A stretch of 64,000 nt of DNA, taken from Heterocephalus glaber (taxonomy: Eukaryota > Chordata > Mammalia > Rodentia > Bathyergidae). The notes below the pieces were generated by a model, which searched no databases, was not told the DNA's origin, and saw only the letters and a list, made by a program, of their open reading frames with translations. Both the position numbers and the translations under genes were made by a program. Every line of letters begins with the position of its first letter. Position 1 is the first letter of the stretch. Of this stretch, positions 1 to 12,295 are shown piece by piece. The stretch is from assembly GCF_000247695.1 (NCBI RefSeq), contig NW_004624747.1, positions 10,144,502 to 10,208,501 of the forward strand. Direction: 5' to 3'.

Positions 1-111
1 TAGGGGCACTTGCGAGCCATAGCTCATCACTGTGGTAACCAGGCAGGGGCTCAAATATTTCAAACCTAACACACTCTTAGAAGCAATAAGCAACACAGTC
101 AAACTTTCCAG

Positions 112-236
112 ATAGGAAGGGGGGAGCAGAAGGATGGAGGGAGAGAGGGAGGAGAAGGAGAAGACGATGACAGAAGGAGGAAGAGAAGAAGGAAGAAGAG
201 GAGGAGGAGAACAAGAGAAAGAAGTAGAGAAAGGCA
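112..236. repeat. Polypurine (GGA/GAA) tract
   Basis: About 125 bp almost only A and G on the plus strand, thus a C/T tract in the CABIN1 pre-mRNA. Imperfect GGA and GAA units, not a pure microsatellite. Confidence 0.85.
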
Positions 237-1637
237 ACTTCCCAGACTGAAGCCATTCCAGAAAGGAGGCCTGGCTACAAATCTGTGGAACAGCAGGCAG
301 AAAGGAAGCCCACAGCTTCTTGGGGTTTGCACCCTCCTGCTCAGGGGCCTGTGCTGACTGGGGTATAGCCCAGGAGGGTGGGGTTTGGCCCTGCCTGCCT
401 CCACTGGAGCAGCTGCTCACTCATCTGTTTTCCACTGGGTATGTGAGAAAGGTTTCTTTTGGAAAAAGGGCTGGAAAAATCACTGACCTCATCATCCAAT
501 GGGCCCATCTTTTTAGATGGAGAAACTAAGGTCAAAGGGGTCAAACTAAGGTCCAGGACCAGGAGGCCAACAGCAGGACTAAACTCAGGGCAGGGCAGTA
601 TCCTTCCTGAAGCAGGGGGCACACTGGAAAGATCGGAGGCTCAGGCTGGACTTGGCCTAGGAACTCTGGCCTTCCAGACCCATCCTACTATCCACAGGCC
701 TGGCCACACCTACAGGGATTCCTGGTTTGAGGGCCCCAATCAGGGCAGCTCCAATGCCATCCACAGCAAAGGATGAGAGCTTTCAGGCCAGACTCTGCTA
801 TTTAACCCCAATGTTCCAGGATAAGCCAGGGCCTCTATGGAGCTCGGGCAGCCTTGGGCTCTCTGCTGCCATGAGAATCTTCCAGAAACTAAACCTGGTG
901 GCCCGTGACCTGCACTGAGACACCTTCTTCTACTGGATCACCAGCAACAGTGTGCATTGCTGGCCATAGGAATGAGCACCCAATGAACAAAGCAGAGGGT
1001 GGCACTGTCATATCTTCCCCTCTCAAAAAGGTGCATTCTTGGAGAGACCCTCTCTTCCTCCAGCCCAGGAATGGGGGCTCCCAGGACCTGCTATCTCAGC
1101 AGCCACAGACTGTTCTTAGCCTTTCTGCCTTTGCCCAGGCCACCCTGAGTGTGAGTGGGCTACATGCCCTGCCATACTTTCTCAGAGCCCAAGACCTCCG
1201 CCCAGAAGTATGCCCCCCTTGCTGTTGCCCTCAGCCTGGTGCTGCTCCTCCAGGCAGTGCACCTGGACCTGGACCAGTGTCTTGGAAGGACAAAGCACAG
1301 AAGGCACAAGGCTCTGCCCAAGCTGAGACCATTACAAGTGTGCCTCAGAGAAACACAGCAGGGCCACTTGTTCCAAGAGCAAACCTCTGAAAAAGTTTCT
1401 TGCAGTGGGAATAGAAGTCTACACTGAAAAAACGTTCTTGTCTTCAGGAATGTTACAAAGTAAGCTCTTCACTGAGCCCTGGAGCAGAGCAGCTGGGAGC
1501 AGAGGGGACCAGGACTGAGGTCAGAGCTGTATGTATACACAAACCCTGGCTTCCCTGGGGAAGGGGGGCGGGGCGCACTACTGGGAGGCTGGGAAGAAAC
1601 TCTGGCGTGGAGGCCAGGCCACAGGATATGGGTCCCC

Positions 1638-1765
1638 AGTCCTGCACTCTAGTCTGGGCTCTGCCACTCACCAGCTATGTTACTTTGAGTAAGTCATGAC
1701 TGACCTATCTGCAGGGGCTTCTGTTCCTCCTAGCAGGACTATCCTGAAGACTCAGACCTGGAATT
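1638..1765 (+). repeat. MIR-like SINE relic
   Basis: The core reads CTGGGCTCTGCCACTCACCA then GCTATGTTACTTTGAGTAAG, matching the MIR core (CTCTGCCACTTACTAGCTGTGTGACCTTGG) from memory. Old and diverged. Confidence 0.65.
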
Positions 1766-2771
1766 ATAATGGCTTAAGAGACTGTCCCCCTCTGCCCAAG
1801 TATCCTGGCCTCACCACAATTCTGAATCCACAGTTAAAGGTGAAAGTTGTCTCTAACAGAAAAGAATGTTCAACAGGGGATGAGAGAATAAAGGCTCATA
1901 TTTGATTATTTTAAAAAATTATACCCATAAATGAAAACATCCTGGCTCTGTGCTGTATCCCAACAGGACAGGCAGGGGCCTGAGCATCCTGTAGCCATGC
2001 CCTTGCCCTTGCCTTGTCTCTGCAGCCCCACTGTGTGCTTCTTGCTGGGTCCTTCGGCAGGGAAACAGCAAGTTGTCAGGCAAGAGGAGGGTCTTCTCTA
2101 CCTGCTGCCTCTGGAACTCTCCCCCTACTCCCAGACAGGGAGGCAGAGATGACAGAGAGGTCTTTGGCACCTGCTCCAGGTTGACACCAGGGCTGAACAG
2201 GGCTGAACAAGACTGAAGCTGTGGAGTTCCAAAGTCCACAGAGCTCCGGACATAGGAAGGAAGGAGAGGTCAAGGAATGGCTCAGGACCCACACAAGAGT
2301 GCTAACCCTTTTAAGAGTCTTAAAAACGGGACCTCTTTCCCTGGAGAACTTGAAGTGTTTTCTGTTGTTTACTCTGCTTGTGCAGTTGGCCCATGGATCA
2401 TCTCACAATGCTAAAAATAGAGCTATTGCAGCAATTCCTACTACAGCCAAGAACCTCACATTTCCTCAATTTAAACTTTTCCCCTGCTTTTCTGTCCTTT
2501 GATTCCCACTGTGACGGGACTGGGATTTAGGTATTTTAAACTAAGCCAGTAGCACTAGGAATGGCCCTATTGCATACCTTGGGTCATCTTAGTGATGAAG
2601 GGAGGAAGCGAAGTTAGGCCAGGTGACCTTTAAGAGTCATAGCCACGAAGGGTGGGGCCAGAAGCAGAAGCCCAGCTGGTTTCTTCACTAGCCAGTGGTG
2701 CTATATGTCTACAACAATAGTGACTTGTATTGTGGGGGAAGAGGAAAAGCCACAACCAATCTCAAGTAATT

Positions 2772-2920
2772 ATTTTTTTTTTTTGAGACAGGATTTCACT
2801 ATGTAGTTAAGGCTAGTCTTGAACTCACTGTGTAGGCTAGGCTGGCCTTGAACTCAGCAATCCTCCTGCCTCAGCCTCTCAAGTACTGGCATTATAGTTG
2901 TACACCACTATACCTGGCGG
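2772..2920 (-). repeat. B1-type SINE 1 of a cluster
   Basis: Antisense 7SL-derived SINE: T-run, then GAGACAGGATTTCACTATGT, two GGCCTTGAACTCA-type motifs and the B-box/A-box end ACTATACCTGGCGG. Directly abuts the next B1. A copy of CAAGTAATT lies just left at 2763-2771. Confidence 0.9.
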
Positions 2921-3088
2921 TTTGTTTTTTTTGTTTTGTTTTGTTTTTTGGAGACAGCATTTTGCCATGTAGTTCAGGCTGGTCTTACACTCACTATGTA
3001 GGCCAGGCTGGCCTTGAACTTGCAGTGATCCTCCTGCCTCAGCTTCCCAAATGCTGGGATTACAGGTGTGCACCACCATGCCTGGCCA
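2921..3088 (-). repeat. B1-type SINE 2 of a cluster
   Basis: Antisense B1 with a TTTTGT-rich tail, GAGACAGCATTTTGCCATGT and end CACCACCATGCCTGGCC. It shares the right flank CAAGTAATT at 3093-3101 with its neighbours. Confidence 0.92.
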
Positions 3089-3101
3089 ATCCCAAGTAAT
3101 T

Positions 3102-3279
3102 TCTTTTTTCTTTCTTTTTTTCTTTCTTTTTTATTTTTTTTGAGACAGGGTCTTGCTATGTAGTTGAGGCTGACCTTGAACTCACTATGTAGTTGAGGGT
3201 GGCCTTGAACTCATGGCAATCCTCCTATCTCAGCCTGCTGAGTACTGGGATTACAGGCGTGCACCACTATGCCTGGTCC
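3102..3279 (-). repeat. B1-type SINE 3 of a cluster
   Basis: Antisense B1 with a CTTT-rich tail, GAGACAGGGTCTTGCTATGT and end CACCACTATGCCTGGTC. It is flanked by CAAGTAATTTCTTT on both sides (from 3093 and from 3280), a clear target duplication. Confidence 0.93.
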
Positions 3280-4551
3280 CAAGTAATTTCTTTTGAGAAC
3301 CTGAAGACACTGGAGCCTTAGAGACAACTCTACCCTGGGACAGGAAAATAAGCAGCATCCTCCCAACACAGCCTCATCTGACATGCCCACTGGGGATGCT
3401 GCTCATCCCACAGTGATGTCCTGGTATGCTGTTCACTAGAGGACAGGCACATTTATGCATGATGGGCTCCTCAAATCTACACATCAGCCCTCCTGTATTC
3501 CCCATCTTTACTCCCCTGCCCTTGATCCCATCAGCCCACAAGTACTCAAGGTCTTATCTCTGGAGCCATCCACTGGCCACCATTCCTGATGCTACTTGGT
3601 TCAGAATACCTAAATCCCTGCTCAAGTGTCACCCTCAGCTTCCTTATCTGTAAGTCAGGGGGACTATGAAGATCCCATGCATTGCTAGGAGTAAAACAGT
3701 GCAGAAGGAGTGGGTTGGCAGAGCTCCTGGTGCTTTGGCCCAGCCTGGTCCTCCAGTACATTCATGACTGTTGTTGTGACAGTCTGGAAGACAGTCCTCC
3801 ATCCCAGTCCTTCTCTTTGTAAGGAAGTCTCTGCACCTAGCCCAGGAGGGCAGGGCCCTGGAGCATCCAGCCAGTTACCATGTATGCATCTTGCAGTTGT
3901 GCAGGGCTCTCCCTGGTATGCACCAAGTCTCACACCATTGCTCATGTTGTTCTTTTGCACACAAGCCCAGCTCTGGTCTATCTTTCACGGCATATCTCCC
4001 AACATTAACCCCTCATGTCGTCTCCTCACCTTCATATGCTGACATCTGAGCTCCAAAAGGGCTAAGGGCTTAGCCAAACCTAGGGCCTCAAAAACCATGT
4101 GTTAAATGGCTCCATGGGAGGTAGCTGGCCCTGGACAAAGCTAGGGGTGAACTTAGGAAAGACCAGAGTGCAGTGACATTGAGCATAGAGACCCTGTGAG
4201 GAAGCCCAGCCACAGAATAGCATCCACCAGCAGGTCTGAATAGGCCTGAAGGAAGTACGGAGGGAGGCCAAAGTCCTGTAGGCAGGATAGGCAACAAATG
4301 CCAGGCAAGGAGCTAAAAGAGAAAAGCTGAACTGTAGAAGGGACTTACTTAGGGTTTCTACACACTGGGGCCAGGGCAGCCCACTCAGCCCCTGGTCAAA
4401 ACAAGGAAGGGGTAAGAGATTCCACCTCCTGAAGAGAAGAAAGGCAAAGTGGGACCAAGGCACAATTTGCAACTCTTGCTGTCTCTCTCTATCATGTGTC
4501 CACAACAGACACTATGAACAGAAAAGAGAGCTAGGATGTCACTTCCAAAAT

Positions 4552-4697
4552 CGCAGTGACACAGTGACTAAGGATGCAGGCCTTGGAGTCAGACAGACCT
4601 GGAATCCCAGCATGGCCACTTGCTAGCTGTGTGATCTTGGGTCATTCTCTTGGTTTCTGCACCTTGTTCAAAGGGGTACAAGGACATTAGCCCTCTG
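4552..4697 (+). repeat. MIR SINE relic
   Basis: Good match to the MIR pattern: GGCCTTGGAGTCAGACAGAC, GGCCACTTGCTAGCTGTGTG, ATCTTGGGTCATTCTCTTGG. One of the best-kept MIR copies in the window. Confidence 0.75.
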
Positions 4698-7600
4698 TGG
4701 GCCCCTCAGCCATTGTGCCTCAGCCACTGGCACCACTGCTGTGGAAGCACACTCAGCAAGCAGCCTTTTAGAGGCACCCAGAGCAGCTAGGTCAGCTGAG
4801 AAGTGCCCTGTGATGAGGCCTAAAAACAGGGCCATGAGCTGCTGTCAAAGGGAAGGGGTCAGGCCTCTGATTAGCATAGAGGATAGCAAACAAATAGGGG
4901 TTTGAGTTTTCACAGCCTGTAGAGTCTGTTGGTAATAATTTCTTCATAACATCTAATACCTAAGCCATACAGACATTGAGAAAGACCAAAGAAAGCACCC
5001 CAAATAAAGCTCTCAATGAGGCCAGTCCTGCAATAACTGCCATGGAGAGCCCTCCCTGCCGGGCCCCCAACAAGGCCAGACTGGGCCAGGCACAGATGTG
5101 CCAGTGTTGCAGCAAGGTAGCCTCTATTGTTGTTGCTCCCAGCCCCAGGAGTCCCAGCCCCTACATGGGTCTGTGTGAGGGGGCTATCATATGGATGTGG
5201 TCAGTGTAGCTAGCCAGCCCCTCAGGGCCATGGCCAAACAGGCCTTATGCCCAAACTAGCCAACAGTGTAGTCCCACACCTACCTAAGGCCCCTCTATCA
5301 GCCTGGTGTCCTAGCCTCACCTCCTAGGGCAGGGCTGATTCCTGTGTCCTCCTGCCCACTGCCACGGCATCCTCCCCATCCAGCCAGTGGATAACATTCC
5401 TGGATGGGGCAGCTGGGCCAGTCCCATTGAAGGCACTAGCAGCTCCCTGGCCTTCCTCCCTCCCTCCCTTGCTTGGGCAAAGCTGCTGATCTCCAAGCAT
5501 GGGCTTCAGCACTAGGCACAGTGAGGTTCACACCCCTCCTCCAGCATGGACTGGCCAAGCCACTTTACCTCTTAGCACTTCTGAGAAACAAGAACCAATA
5601 ATCCAGCCTTGTGGGTTGGGCTGTGGATCTGAGTCCCTGTTGACAATGTGGCAGACTCAGGACCTGACACACAGCATTTTCAGTAGGTTAACGTGCTCCT
5701 GTAAGTATGTATAGGCACAGGGACAAGCAGAGGTGTAAGCAGAACCAGTCACAGCTGGTCTTGGGTGGGGACAGGTGATGTGACTCTTCCTATCATGATA
5801 TTGTCTGGTCCTGATCAGAGAGGATAGGTGGGAAGGCCCTATGCTAATGCTCCTGGAGCTTGTATTCCTTTGCCTGGGAAGCTGGAATTGGGTAGAAAAT
5901 ATTTCTTCCCTAGGTTGTGCCTTGTCTCACTGATGTCTACCCACATCAAGGACTGAACTTGGGGGTGGTGTCTGGAGGCAGGGGCTCTCCATAGGCCCAC
6001 CAGACATGGCACCTCTTGAGAGCCAGAGGGATGGAGAGACAGGAGGAATAAGTCTGGCCTGAGCTTACAGGGGAGGCAATGCTGGGCTGAATGTGAAACA
6101 GGAAGCAGAGACACTGGGACCTGCCATGAATGGATTCCTGGGCACCTAACCAGGATATACCTGTTTCTGGGACTGCTGCTTCCTAGTTATTCATCCTAGG
6201 GAATTCTCAAGTGTGAGAGGGATTCATGGTCATTCGGCAGGTTCCACCAGCTGGGCAGAGGAAGAGGGAATAGTGGGAGTGCAATGGTAATGTTTTAGAT
6301 GAAATCCCTGCCTTGGGCTGCCCAGGTTTGTTTGGCTCCAGAGGATATCCCCTAACTGGCTCCCCTGGCCTCCAATGGCCCACTGGCTCTCTCTGAGGAG
6401 TAAGAGCATTGGCTGAGGTCTGGCCTGGAAGGTGGGCTTCTGTACCTGGCATCTGCTCACTAGGTGAGAAAAGGGGGACTCCCCCAAGGTCACAAAGCCA
6501 ACTAGTGGCAGTTAAGAGTAGAATGGGTGTGAATGATACTTGCTGCAAAAAATGGAGTGCTGGGGGTTTTCTCTTTCCCTCTAGCTCTGGCAGATGGCCT
6601 GATTTAGACCACATCAAGGCCCTTTGTGAATGCTCAGGCTGCAGAGCTGAGGACAGCACAGGGCACAAATATTGTACTTTAAAGAAACAAAGAAGGTTCA
6701 TGATGAGTGTGCCTCCCGTTCGTCCAACTGACAGAGTTAGGATAAACAGAATCTACCTGTGGATAACACCTACCTACCTATCTACCCTGCACAAGGGGTG
6801 GAATCACTGGGAGCCAATCCTACATGTGTACAGTGTCTATGCTCTTCTGGCTGGTCCTGGGGCCCAGGGGCTGCTGACCTGAGCAGCAGGCAGGACCCAC
6901 ATGGACAGGAGCAGCTGTAGGGAGGCAACACACTCAGGACAGCCCCAGCTGGCCATCACTTCCTCTCTGCTCTTTCAAGCTCAGGCCACGGCTGCTGCCC
7001 ACCTTGCTCAGCCTCAGAAACATGAGGCAGTGCCAACCTGGTCTGCGGCTCCCTTTGCTTCTTTCACAGAGGCTGGAAACTGGGTTGATACAGGAAAAAT
7101 CCCTGCCTGCTAAAATAAGCAAACATTTTGGGGAAGGAGAGCCATCTCCGGCACGGTTACTATGGGAACATTTCTGAATCAACTACAAGGAAGGGAGAAA
7201 AGTTTACCCTGGACAAAGTAGCCTGGCTCTGGACCACATAGGCCTTCCTGGCTGCCTGCACAGAGGTACATACACCTCCACAGGAAGCCTGAGAAGCTTT
7301 TGGGCACCCAAAGATAATCCCTCAGCATCTATGGTATAGGCAGTAGCCTAGCAGCACCTGCCATCCAACCTGCCATTTACTTTCCTGAACCCTTCTCCCC
7401 AGGCAAGGGCAGCACCTCGGCTCTTCCCTCTGCAGCCTAGCAATGGGTCAGGAAGGCAGCTGTCCACACCTGCAGGCCTAGCCCAAGCCTCACTGCCTAT
7501 CCCCAGGGAATCTGTGTCTTCACTGAGCTACCCTCTTTGCACAGCTGGCCTTGGAGGCCACCTCTGTCACACAGCCACATGCCTTCTGACGGTCCCACCT

Positions 7601-9190
7601 AATGCTGCAAAAGGATGGGCAATGGTGCCCATCAACAATGGTCCCAATCAACAATGTTCAACAACTTCAGCTCTGTTTTGGCAGAGATCAGACTTTCACC
7701 TGTACAAGAGGGCTGGAGTCACAGGGTCCTTCAACTGGGGTACATCCTACCCTGGTGCATGTCTCAGTCCAGGAGCTTTGATCTGCTGTTCCCTCAGCCC
7801 CATGGGCAGGGATTTTCCACAGCATAGGTGGGGTGGCAGGAAAGGGCTGGGTAGGAAGTTTTCCTTCTCTATGGACACTAATTCAGTGTGTGCAACAGTG
7901 GGACTGGATTTGTACCAAGTTCATTTCTCCCTCATTCATCCATGTGTCCAACCATAGTACTTGGCCTACGACATGCCATGTTTGCAGCACTGTGGAGGAC
8001 CAGCTAGCTGGGGGCAGGCTTGTGAACATTAGAACCAAAGGTCCCATTTATTTGAGTCCCTCAGCACTCACCCACCTCTGCCACTGGCCCTTTACACACT
8101 CCGTGAAGGCTCAGTCACCTGCCTCAGGCCCAGCCTGAAAAGCTTCCCTCCCAAGAGTACCTTTAATCCTAGCCTCTCTCTCCTGTGCCTTCCTAGATGA
8201 GAACTACCCTATACCATGGCAGTGGGAGCCCAGCTTCCCGCCCCTCCCGTGTGCCCTGCAGCATTCCACAGAGGCCCTGTACAAAGATGAAAAGATGTAT
8301 AAGCCTCCCGTGTCCTATGGCAAAGGCCAGGGGTCTCCCTGACCCCCAAACACCCAGCAATGACTGGACTAGGAGAATGTGCTTGGAAGCCATCTATTCG
8401 AGAGAAAGAGATGAATGGAATCAATCCACAAATACTCAGTAAGCACTTCCTCTGGACCAGGCTGGCCCAGACCAGGAGGCTCAAAGAATATATAGCAACA
8501 TACACTAGGATGCTTGTGAGAGCAAACACTGGGCCCACACGTGTGCCCACCTAAGGAGATGGCAGCAGCCACAAAGTGCAAGATGGCTTGTGCTTCTCAT
8601 ATGGAAACTCCACGATTTAGTGTTGGTGAAAAAGCAAGTTATTGAATAACACACACACTATGACATACTCATATCTATATACACACACGTATTTTAAAAA
8701 ACAGAATAGCCAGACTGCTCACTGTACCTCTGAGAAAGACACAGTGCTTGGGATGGGAAAACAAGAAAATATAGGCTCTGGTATGTGACTGAACTGTTGG
8801 CAGTGACAATGTGGTCCTATATGATTCGCACAATTTTTAAAAACTGTCATTAAAAAAAGTAACAGGAAGGTCCTCCACCTGGGCCCTGAGGATGAGGAGG
8901 CTACCCAGATAGCTAGGTGCCTAAACACCCAGGCTGGGCAGTATGGATAGCCCAGAGCAGTAGACCTGCAGGGATGGCAAGTCAGGGCACCTGGTCACTC
9001 TGCCTTATTCTACATGCATGCCATTATTTGAGCTTTGCTTCCCTGGACAAGGCAGTAGACCCCAAGGCACACAGGAAGGAAAGGGAACAAATCTGCTGAC
9101 TCTGACCTACAACCACATCTGTCAGAGACATAGCCTCATTCCAGCAGTCAGCCAAAGGCTGTCTTAAATGTTCCTCCATCAACATGTTCG

Positions 9191-9292
9191 TTTTGTTTGT
9201 TTGTTTATTTGTTTGTTTTTTGGGTACCGGGGATCGAACTCGGGACCTTTCGCTTTCGAGGCAGGCGAACCACTGAGCTAAATCCCCGGCCC
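9191..9292 (-). repeat. Young tRNA-derived (ID-like) SINE
   Basis: Antisense. TTTG-rich tail, then GGTACCGGGGATCGAACTCG, GAGGCAGGCGAACCACTGAG and CTAAATCCCCGGCCC. The Pol III B box (GTTCGATCCCC) and A box (TAGCTCAGTGG) are kept. TCAACATGTT flanks it (CATCAACATGTT at 9178 and 9293). Confidence 0.93.
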
Positions 9293-9948
9293 ATCAACAT
9301 GTTAGTAAACAGTTTCCTCACACTTGGTAAAGGATGCTAGACAGACTTGCATGCTGAGAGCACTCATAGTCTGCCAATACATGTCAAGCATGGCTCAAGG
9401 AGGCCAAGGGGCCCAAGAAAGCAGAAAAGGCTAGAAGAGGGGCCCAGAGTGGTAAAAGTAATAGGTTCCTGGAGCTCGCTGACCAGAAAGAGGCAAAAAC
9501 ACTCAAAGCACCAGTCCAGCCTTCCGCAGAGGCCTCTGGCTAAGAGGGAGGTGCTGCTCATGTGCCAGACCCATGTGGGGCCCTCCCAGCCTTCCCTCTC
9601 ACAGACACAACCTGACTGCCTTTCCGTAGGACTCATTTTCTGCAAGGTCTCAGAAATCACAGGAGCTACAAGAAGTCAGCCCAGTGGCAAAGAGGCCTAG
9701 AGCCCCTGGTCCCAGTTCAGATGTGTTCCATGGGAGCAGGCACCTGAGGGGTTGGCTTTCTCTTCATCATTAGATAGGCTGAGTACCTCACTCATGAAGC
9801 AGACATGTTGGCTTGGTCTTTCCTTCCAATATCCCTGTACTGTCTTTAATGGAAAAGTATCAATAATAAGGGAAGATGGGAGGGAGTGAGGGGAACTACT
9901 TTCTTGGGAACCTACTATGTGCCAGAAACTGAGATCAGGGATACTACT

Positions 9949-10082
9949 CCACTATCTAATTTGGTTCCTATGGTTACTCTTCAAGAAGGGTAATGGAAAA
10001 CCACTTCCTCTTTCTCCACTGTCTAATTTGGTTCCTACAGTTACTCTTCATGGTAGGTAATAGAACCCCTCTCCTCCCTTTT
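9949..10082. repeat. Imperfect 67-bp tandem duplication
   Basis: CTAATTTGGTTCCTA occurs at 9956 and again at 10023, each followed by GTTACTCTTCA and a purine-rich GGTAAT/GGTAATAG stretch. Two diverged copies side by side with no recognised transposon family. Confidence 0.8.
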
Positions 10083-10194
10083 TTGGAAACCCATTTTACT
10101 AGATGCATAACCTAAGAGCTCAGGGAAATTAAGCAACTTGCTTTCTAGGTCTAACTTTGGCCTAGTAACTGCAGAAATATAGGTTTGCAAAAGG

Positions 10195-10890
10195 TCCCGC
10201 TTCACTAATATATAAAAAGTTCTTATAAATCATTAAGAAAAGAACCAAAATTCTGTGGAAAAGTGAACATGAGTCAAAACTGCACAGAAGTTAAAGCCGC
10301 TAACATGGTATCATGGACAGTCTCAACTCAATGAATGCAACACAATAGATTTTCATCTACTAGAGAGAAAACGTTAGCTAGGCATGGTGGCACACGCTCA
10401 TAATCCAGCTACCTGGGAGCTGAGGCAGAAGGATGGCAAATTACAGACCAGCCTAGACAACTTAGACCCTCTCTCAAAAAGAAAATAAGAAAATAAAAAG
10501 GGGTGGGGATGTAGTTCAGCAGTAGAGTGCTTGCCTAGCATGCATGAAGGCAACGAGTTCAATCCTCAGTACTGAAAAAAGAAAAAATTTAATGATACAG
10601 AGTGTTGATGAAATATGAAAAAAAAAAATGAACCTAAAGCGGGGAAAGTGGGCCAGGTCTTTGGAGGGTGGTTACCAAGACTTTAAAGATATCACAAACC
10701 CTTTGACCCAGAAATTTTATTTCTAAATTTTATCCTATAAATAGACTCCTACAAATGTGCAATGTTGTATACATGAAGCACTGTTTATAGTAACAAAAGA
10801 CAGAATATCTACATGCCCACCAACAGGATATGGGTAAATAAATTCTAAGACATCCATATGTTTAGAGTATTGTGCAGCTATTAAAGAATG
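10195..10890 (+). mobile_element. Old L1 3' end, split by a B1-dID
   Basis: The left part (to 10376) and right part (10600-10890) read like the end of L1 ORF2 and its flank in sense: TGACCCAGAAATTTTATTTC, GTGCAATGTTGTATACATGA, GTAACAAAAGACAGAATATC, TATTAAAGAATGAACA. A B1-dID (10377-10586) sits between them. Many stops; inactive. Confidence 0.65.
10377..10586 (+). repeat. B1-dID composite SINE
   Basis: Left half is B1 (GCTAGGCATGGTGGCACACG, CTGAGGCAGAAGGATGGCAA). After an AAAATAAGAAAATAAAAAG linker, the right half is ID-like (GGGGATGTAGTTCAGCAGTA, GAGTTCAATCCTCAGTACTG). The dimeric layout is typical of the B1-dID family of several non-murid rodents. Confidence 0.85.
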
Positions 10891-10891
10891 A

Positions 10892-10975
10892 ACAGGCTGG
10901 AGATATAGCTAGTGGTAGAACACTTGCCCAGCATGCGTGAGACCCTGGGTTCCATACTTAGCATCACAATCACTG
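10892..10975 (+). repeat. Older ID-type SINE
   Basis: GGCTGGAGATATAGCTAGTGGTAGAACAC then CTTGCCCAGCATGCGTGAG and CCCTGGGTTCCAT. Classic ID form (GCTTGCCTAGCATGC), different from the young CCGCC subfamily; no long A tail. Confidence 0.8.
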
Positions 10976-12181
10976 ATAAAATGAGCAAGTTTTAAAATAC
11001 TCTCCAAAAAAGGCAAAAACATGTACTTTTCCCCCTTGTGTCTACCTATATACACTGGCTTAACTTTAAGGCAGATGTCCTCTAGAAGGACACAGGTGGA
11101 CAAAGAACAGTGGCTGCTGTAGAGCAGAGGCTAGGGCCTGAGCACGTGGGTGACAGAATGCTTCTCTTTCATGGCAATTCCTTGATACCATGTAGACTGA
11201 TTACCAATGACATGACTACATGTCTATAAAACACCAACAGAGAGAGGGTAGACAGATGCAGGGCTTCTAGGGTCGGGAGTCCTCACTGGCTCCAGAAGGT
11301 CACAGCCTGGAAGAAGGGAAGAGTTAAGGACCCCAACACTCCCACCACCTGGCTGCCTCTTGGTGGAGACCTGCCTGCCATGCATCTTGAGAACCAGCCT
11401 CTGTGACAGCCCTTCAGTCTGAGAACTGCCCTGCTTAGTGTTCCTGATCAGGCTGATCCCACCCTTCTGGTTCTCTGTACATATCAGGAAATCAGGGAAA
11501 ATATAGAAAAAAACCAACACTGAGAGGTGCTACATGACTTGCCAAAGCTACCCAGCTGGGAGTGGCCATTGCTGCGAGGGGGTGGTGGACGATGGGTAAG
11601 GAACTGCAGGTAAACATGAATGAGGATTGTTCTTCGAAGGGCAGAACAAGTGTGGGCTAGGCCTGGCACAGTGTCAAGAAAGGCAGATGTGGGCTTTTAG
11701 GGACAGGAGGCAGATAGTTCTGGGTGGTGAAGCGGAACAGGTGGGCTAGAAGGGCACTGAAAGCCTAGCATTTGGGCAAACTTGTTTTTTAAGCAGTAGT
11801 GTCAGCTTCAGTTAGAATCTCTTTAGTACCCAAGATCATGCAGGGGAAAGTGGAACTGCTCCAGAGGAGCATTGCTATAGGCTTAGAGTCCCCTTAGAGC
11901 CCCCAGTGGCTCTAGAGTACACACCAAGCTTACCCATGTCTCTCCCTGCAGATGACAAACTGGTGCCTAGAGGGGATAATGATTTGTCAGAAGTCACTCA
12001 GCAATCAAAGCCCCATACCAAAGTCTGGCACACTCTAGCCTGTGCCATCCTGCCTGCCCTCTGAGAATCCTACAAACCTGTGGCCCTGGGAATGCCCACC
12101 CACGGAGGGTTGGTTCACACGCCTTCAATGAAAAGCAGTAACAATAAGCAGCCTCAGAAATCAACAAGGCAAAGTACTCAC

Positions 12182-12295
12182 GTTGAAGAAATTGGTCTTG
12201 TTCCTCTCGCAGAAGAGCCCCTGTGCCGGCATGTGCTGCAGTTGTTGCCATGGGATACTGCTGCCTAGCAACACATCGCGGGCCCACTGGAGGTT
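12182..12295 (-). CDS. CABIN1: CABIN1 coding exon j (last in window)
   Basis: 38 codons (window residues 629-666), phase 0 at both ends. The acceptor is CTTCTTTCCCCAG before AAC CTC CAG TGG, and the donor is AAC|GTGAGTAC, close to consensus. The peptide begins [18 protein letters not shown] and ends ERNKTNFFN, continuing the second helical domain from exon i. No following CABIN1 exon is recognisable between 12181 and 1, so the next intron exceeds 12 kb. The later part of the protein, including the calcineurin- and MEF2-binding regions, lies outside the window. Confidence 0.95.

Larger units (their letters stand above)
1..12181 (-). other. CABIN1: CABIN1 intron after exon j (partial)
   Basis: Begins with the donor GTGAGTAC at 12181 and runs off the left edge. 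No exon-like open frame with splice sites was recognised. It is mostly unique intronic DNA with MIR relics, a purine tract, a triple B1 cluster, one young tRNA-SINE, a 67-bp duplication and an old L1 3' end, all listed separately. Between about 4.7 and 9.1 kb I see no clear repeat or gene. Confidence 0.85.
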
